NCBI GenBank assembly: GCA_013400975.1
Contig: WBMZ01012770.1
Coordinates: forward strand, 19,299 to 83,298
Length of the DNA stretch: 64,000 bases
Source: Atrichornis clamosus
Taxonomy: Eukaryota > Chordata > Aves > Passeriformes > Menuridae
Reading direction: 5' to 3'
Shown: piece by piece, positions 60,391-64,000 of the stretch
How positions within the stretch are numbered: position 1 is the first letter of the stretch
Layout: every line of letters begins with the position of its first letter
Made by a program: the position numbers and the translations under genes
The notes under the pieces: generated by a model
Databases searched by the model: none
What the model saw: only the letters and a program-made list of their open reading frames with translations
What the model was told of the DNA's origin: nothing

Positions 60391-62640
60391 GTAAGCAGCA
60401 GTGCTCTGGGGAACGTTGGAGTCAGACAAGCCAAATCGCAGCGCTTTGGAAAGCGTGTGCTCATCCTGACTTTGATTCCTTAGCATACACACACCCTAAC
60501 AACAACAACAAATGCTGCCCGCTGGCTTTTAATATGGGACCCTAGTAACTCTTATAAGAAACTGCGTGCTGGTCATCTGTTGTGTAATATTTTCACCGAA
60601 AATTGCAGCCATCCTGTCCCTGAAACTGGTTCTGTACCAATTCGCAAACAGTTAAATTTTCACACAATTTGAACAGCATCTGAATAAGCATATTTAAACT
60701 GTAGGGTAGTTCTTTGTGCCAATTTCTAGACTGCTGTTTGCCAGGACCATTCATTGCCTCTGGCTCGGAGATTAAAGTGCCTCGGTTGTCCAATAAATAG
60801 CTTTAAAAAAGTAAAGGGAAAAAAAAAATTCCTGGAAATGTGTTTAATTATTTCTTTTTGTTTTCCCTTTGGTTATGAAAGTGCTTTATTCTTTTCATGA
60901 GCTTGTTGTATTCCCAACTTCCTAAATTCTTAAAAACTCTGGCATATCGGTTAAGGAAGTAATGGTAGTACTGTAGCAAGCCTGACAGAAGGGTAGCCGT
61001 AGCTTAAATTAACTTTTGTTTATCTGGGACAGTATCTTCACTGGTAGCTAGCCGTGCGAGTCTGTCCTATCCTTGTCCCTGGAGTAGGTACATTCTTTGT
61101 TGTTGTTTCAGAAGGGCTGGAAAGAAATGAGCCTGGATGAGCAATTTGGTTTTGTGTTTACTCCTTCATATAGAGTAGCTATTATAGCTAGGTGTGATGT
61201 TCGGTAGCGTAACAACCCAAGGGACAACCCTTCATTTCTCCTTGTGCTGAGACTTGTGGTATAGCAACTATTACCTGTGCTGCTTTGGCTGAACATACTG
61301 ACCACAGAGCTGAAAAGAAGAGGTACACTCATCCATGCCTATCAAATATTTCCTTCCAGAGAAGGTACTTGTTTAATCCTGCGTACAGAAATAGGGCCGG
61401 ACCCCTAGCTGAAGGGTGTTGACACCGTGGAATTTAGCTTGGCAGTGCCTAATAGAGTGCTAAGTAGGTTTGGTAAGAGGTTAAAGCTAAATTCTCCTTA
61501 AAATCACTCTTCTCTTCCCATCTGCCCTACCCTGCCCTGCAGAATTTTGGCAGAGAAAGGTCATGCTCCAGAAAAAAAGTGTGAAACCTGGTTTTGTGTT
61601 ATTGCATCGTAGATAGGTCTTAGTTTGGAGTGAAGAGGGAAATAAAGCTGTAACTCTGCCGTGTGATACGGGAGGATTTCTTGGTTGAAGGATGAGCTTG
61701 CAGCGTGACAGCTCGGGTCAGTCCTCAGCGGCTGGCTGATGACTGATTGGCTGCTGAGGCTGCTCGCTCTCTCTGCCCCTGTCGAGTCCTTCTGCTGCGG
61801 CTGGAGACAGCCAAAGAGCTTTCAAAATTCCTAGTGCTGTGTTTGGAAACATCAAGGTGTAATTTCCTTACTCTGTAGCTCAGGTCAGTGAATCAGGAGG
61901 ATTGCTGCCATCTCTGTGTAAGAGGTGGGGGACAGAGTTGTTGAAAGATTGCTGTTTCTTCCTTGTAAAATGTGACCGGTGCAGCTCCCTGCTAGTGGGA
62001 GTCTGAATATAGAACATCCTCCTTTTGTTTTCCTAAGCTCCCCCCGGGTCTTTCATTTGTGCTGAATTGCACCTACCCTAAGGAGCAATAGGAGCTTTTA
62101 AACCCTGACTTTTTCTAAGGTAGCTCTGAAAGAAAGGGTTGATATGGTGCTTTTCTTTGCTCACCTTCTGTGAATGTTACAGTCCAGTGAGTGTATAGAC
62201 AGGTCATTTGCTACTCATCTGCAGGGAGAAGTTGTTGTAAATGCCATAATCCATTTTCTTTCTAGCAAATTCTGATGTCAAACACTATTTTTTTTTTTTT
62301 CTGTCTGCCTTCCAAGCTTGATTTTGTTCAGTGGGGTCAGGACTGGGTGCATGTGTTGCTCTTGCACATCAGTGTTTGTGGGATCAGTGAGGGAGCCTGA
62401 TTCTGGTTTTGACCTCATGGAAAACCACTGGAGTTCTGACAGCTTGGTAGGGTGGGTTTTTTTCACTTGCAAAAGGATGAGGTAAGACTTCAGGGGATGC
62501 ATGCATGCGTGTTTGCCAGTGGGTTTCAGATGTGAGCTGTCTTCATTATTAACTTTGGGGAGAGCTGTGGCTTCATCTGGTTGAGAGTTTTAAATGCTGA
62601 GTCAGTTTATTGTCAAAAAAAATATATAATATATTGCTTG

Positions 62641-62700
62641 TGAAATGCTAATACTGTCATGATTAGATCATGAAATCCTAGTGCTGTCATGATTAGTATT
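62641..62700 (+). repeat. 30-bp tandem duplication
   Basis: Two adjacent 30-base units (62641-62670 and 62671-62700) begin TGAAAT and share CTGTCATGATTAG; they differ at a handful of positions. Each carries the palindromic TCATGA next to a GATTAG homeodomain-like core. Confidence 0.75.
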
Positions 62701-63759
62701 ATATCTCCGGTTGGAGCAGGAAAAGTACTGCGTGCCTGCTTAGGAGGGAGGAAGTACGGCCGCTGCCATTTGGGGAGGGTTGCTTTTTCTATATCTTCTC
62801 CTTGCACGCTTTGTGGACTGAGTAGCTCCTCTTTAAAGGTTTATGCAATTTGCAAGGGAGCCCATGACACGTCATCATACTCTTGTTTATTCTTGGATCT
62901 TGATCAGGGACTTTTCTGAAGAACACATCTTTTGTTAAGAGTTCACAAAATGTGTCAGCATTTTAAAAAATGAATTACTACTGCTCATAACATTTTAGGC
63001 TGTTAGATTTACATGAAGTCATTTATTTATTTCTATGTGTGAATTATTTACCCTTTCATCCAGTTTTGGCAGTTGTCAAAAAATGATGAAATATGGTGTC
63101 GGGCTCATGCTCTAGAAGGCCATATGTGAATGATCTTTTCATGCAGGCGTTTAAAAACATCTTTTTCAATAATTTTCTCTTTGGTCTTAGTGCTTAAAGC
63201 CCAGGCAGCCCTTCTTGATATAAAGTGCCAATTACTCCGCTGTCTTGAATACTACTAATGTCTCACCCTGGTCTGTGAGCTTTGACAGAGGAAAACATAT
63301 CTCAGCAAACCACCCATTACTGTCGCATTTCTCTGATAAGGCCATTTCTTAGAGACAGACCCTGAATCAGTGATTTTGGTGAAAGCAGTGATTTTGGGCT
63401 CTTACGAACTGTTTCTTACTGACCTCGGACACTTGTTCTCCCCTATTGCTTTTATTTATTTTTTATGTGGTCACCAAGGAAGCCACCTGAAAGCATTCTA
63501 TTTTGTGGCATCACTTTTAGAAGAGTGGTCACTGAACAAAGGGGTAAAAAAGATATAACTGTAGAACTAGTAGTTAAAAAAAAATTAAAATGGATGTTAC
63601 TCCAGGACACATGATGGGCCGCCCTATTTGCGTGTGGAGAATACTGCTGTTTTAATGAAGCCAATAGGAGTTTGTTCGGTGTTTGGGGGTTTTTAAGCAG
63701 TTTAGTGGTCCCATTGCAAAATACCCTCCTCTTGCAGAATTAGCAGGAGTCGTTGTTTA

Positions 63760-64000
63760 CTTCAGTGCCCTCTCCCCAGACAAAGATGCGGGAGCGTTGA
63801 TCTTCCAAAGCGCCATCTCAGATCAGACTTGAAACCAGAGCCCATCCGCCTCGTGCCCAGGGGCGGCGGGCAGGCTGGGATGTGCTGACCGGGCCAGGCG
63901 TGCCCCAGGCGTGCCCGGCCCCCGGCGCCGCATTAGGACCCTGGTCAGTTCCAGGGCCGCCGGCCCGGGCTGCTGCCGGCCCCGGGCTGCCGGCGCCGGG
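63760..64000. promoter_or_regulatory. GC-/CpG-rich block at window edge, possible intragenic CpG island
   Basis: The last 240 bases, especially from about 63840, are GC-rich with many CpGs (GGGGCGGCGGGCAGGC, CCCCCGGCGCCGCATT, GCCGCCGGCCCGGGC). The block is truncated by the window end. It lies inside PRDM1 intron 2 and might be an alternative promoter, a regulatory CpG island or a simple GC-rich repeat; sequence beyond the window is needed to tell. Confidence 0.5.

Larger units (their letters stand above)
60391..64000 (+). other. PRDM1: PRDM1 intron 2 (5' part; continues past window end)
   Basis: From donor GTAAGC at 60391 to the window end no further PRDM1 exon is seen; the next exon (start of the PR domain, beginning VIGVMSKEYIPKG in human) is absent. 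The sequence is mostly AT-rich with a 30-bp tandem duplication at 62641 and a GC-rich block at the right edge. Short open frames carry no recognised domains. Confidence 0.7.

Overview
The window looks like avian genomic DNA, most likely from a songbird or close relative. A decayed chicken-repeat-1 (CR1) LINE lies at about 40.33-41.58 kb. Just upstream of it is an antisense SINE with a tRNA-Ile(AAT) head and a CR1-type tail ending in CACAGAAT octamers, the architecture of the passerine element TguSINE1. There is no prokaryotic gene organisation: short chance ORFs, AT-rich non-coding sequence, and one strong spliced gene.

The gene is PRDM1 (BLIMP-1), on the + strand at the right end. A CpG-rich promoter spans about 58.13-59.13 kb. 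Exon 1 ends at a clean donor (GT at 58636). A 1.5-kb intron follows, then exon 2 (60142-60390), which encodes the conserved acidic N-terminus beginning [10 protein letters not shown]. The rest of the window is the start of the next intron and ends inside a second GC-rich block. The PR/SET and zinc-finger exons lie beyond the window.

The 58 kb to the left contain no gene I can support. This fits the large gene-poor interval known upstream of PRDM1 (PREP-PRDM1) in amniotes. It holds three remnants of a palindromic MITE-like element (20.1, 23.8 and 25.26 kb; the last has TTA target duplications), four sites of MIR/CORE-SINE-like remnants (one with two adjacent copies), low-complexity tracts, and one possible decayed coding sequence on the minus strand (15.8-16.95 kb). 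Between these are several repeat-free blocks (about 30.7-31.1, 31.4-31.8, 39.0-39.4, 43.3-43.9, 46.8-46.96, 49.8-50.0 and 52.6-53.1 kb) dense in homeodomain, TCF and T-box-like motifs. They are plausible distal enhancers of PRDM1. Conservation could not be measured here, so these calls are inference.

The most informative observation concerns PRDM1 translation. Exon 1 is open in the frame that joins exon 2 and still resembles the mammalian N-terminal peptide, but it has no in-frame ATG and an in-frame stop upstream. The first usable in-frame ATG is in exon 2 (60208), preceded by two out-of-frame upstream ORFs. I found no evidence of a new defence or mobile system.
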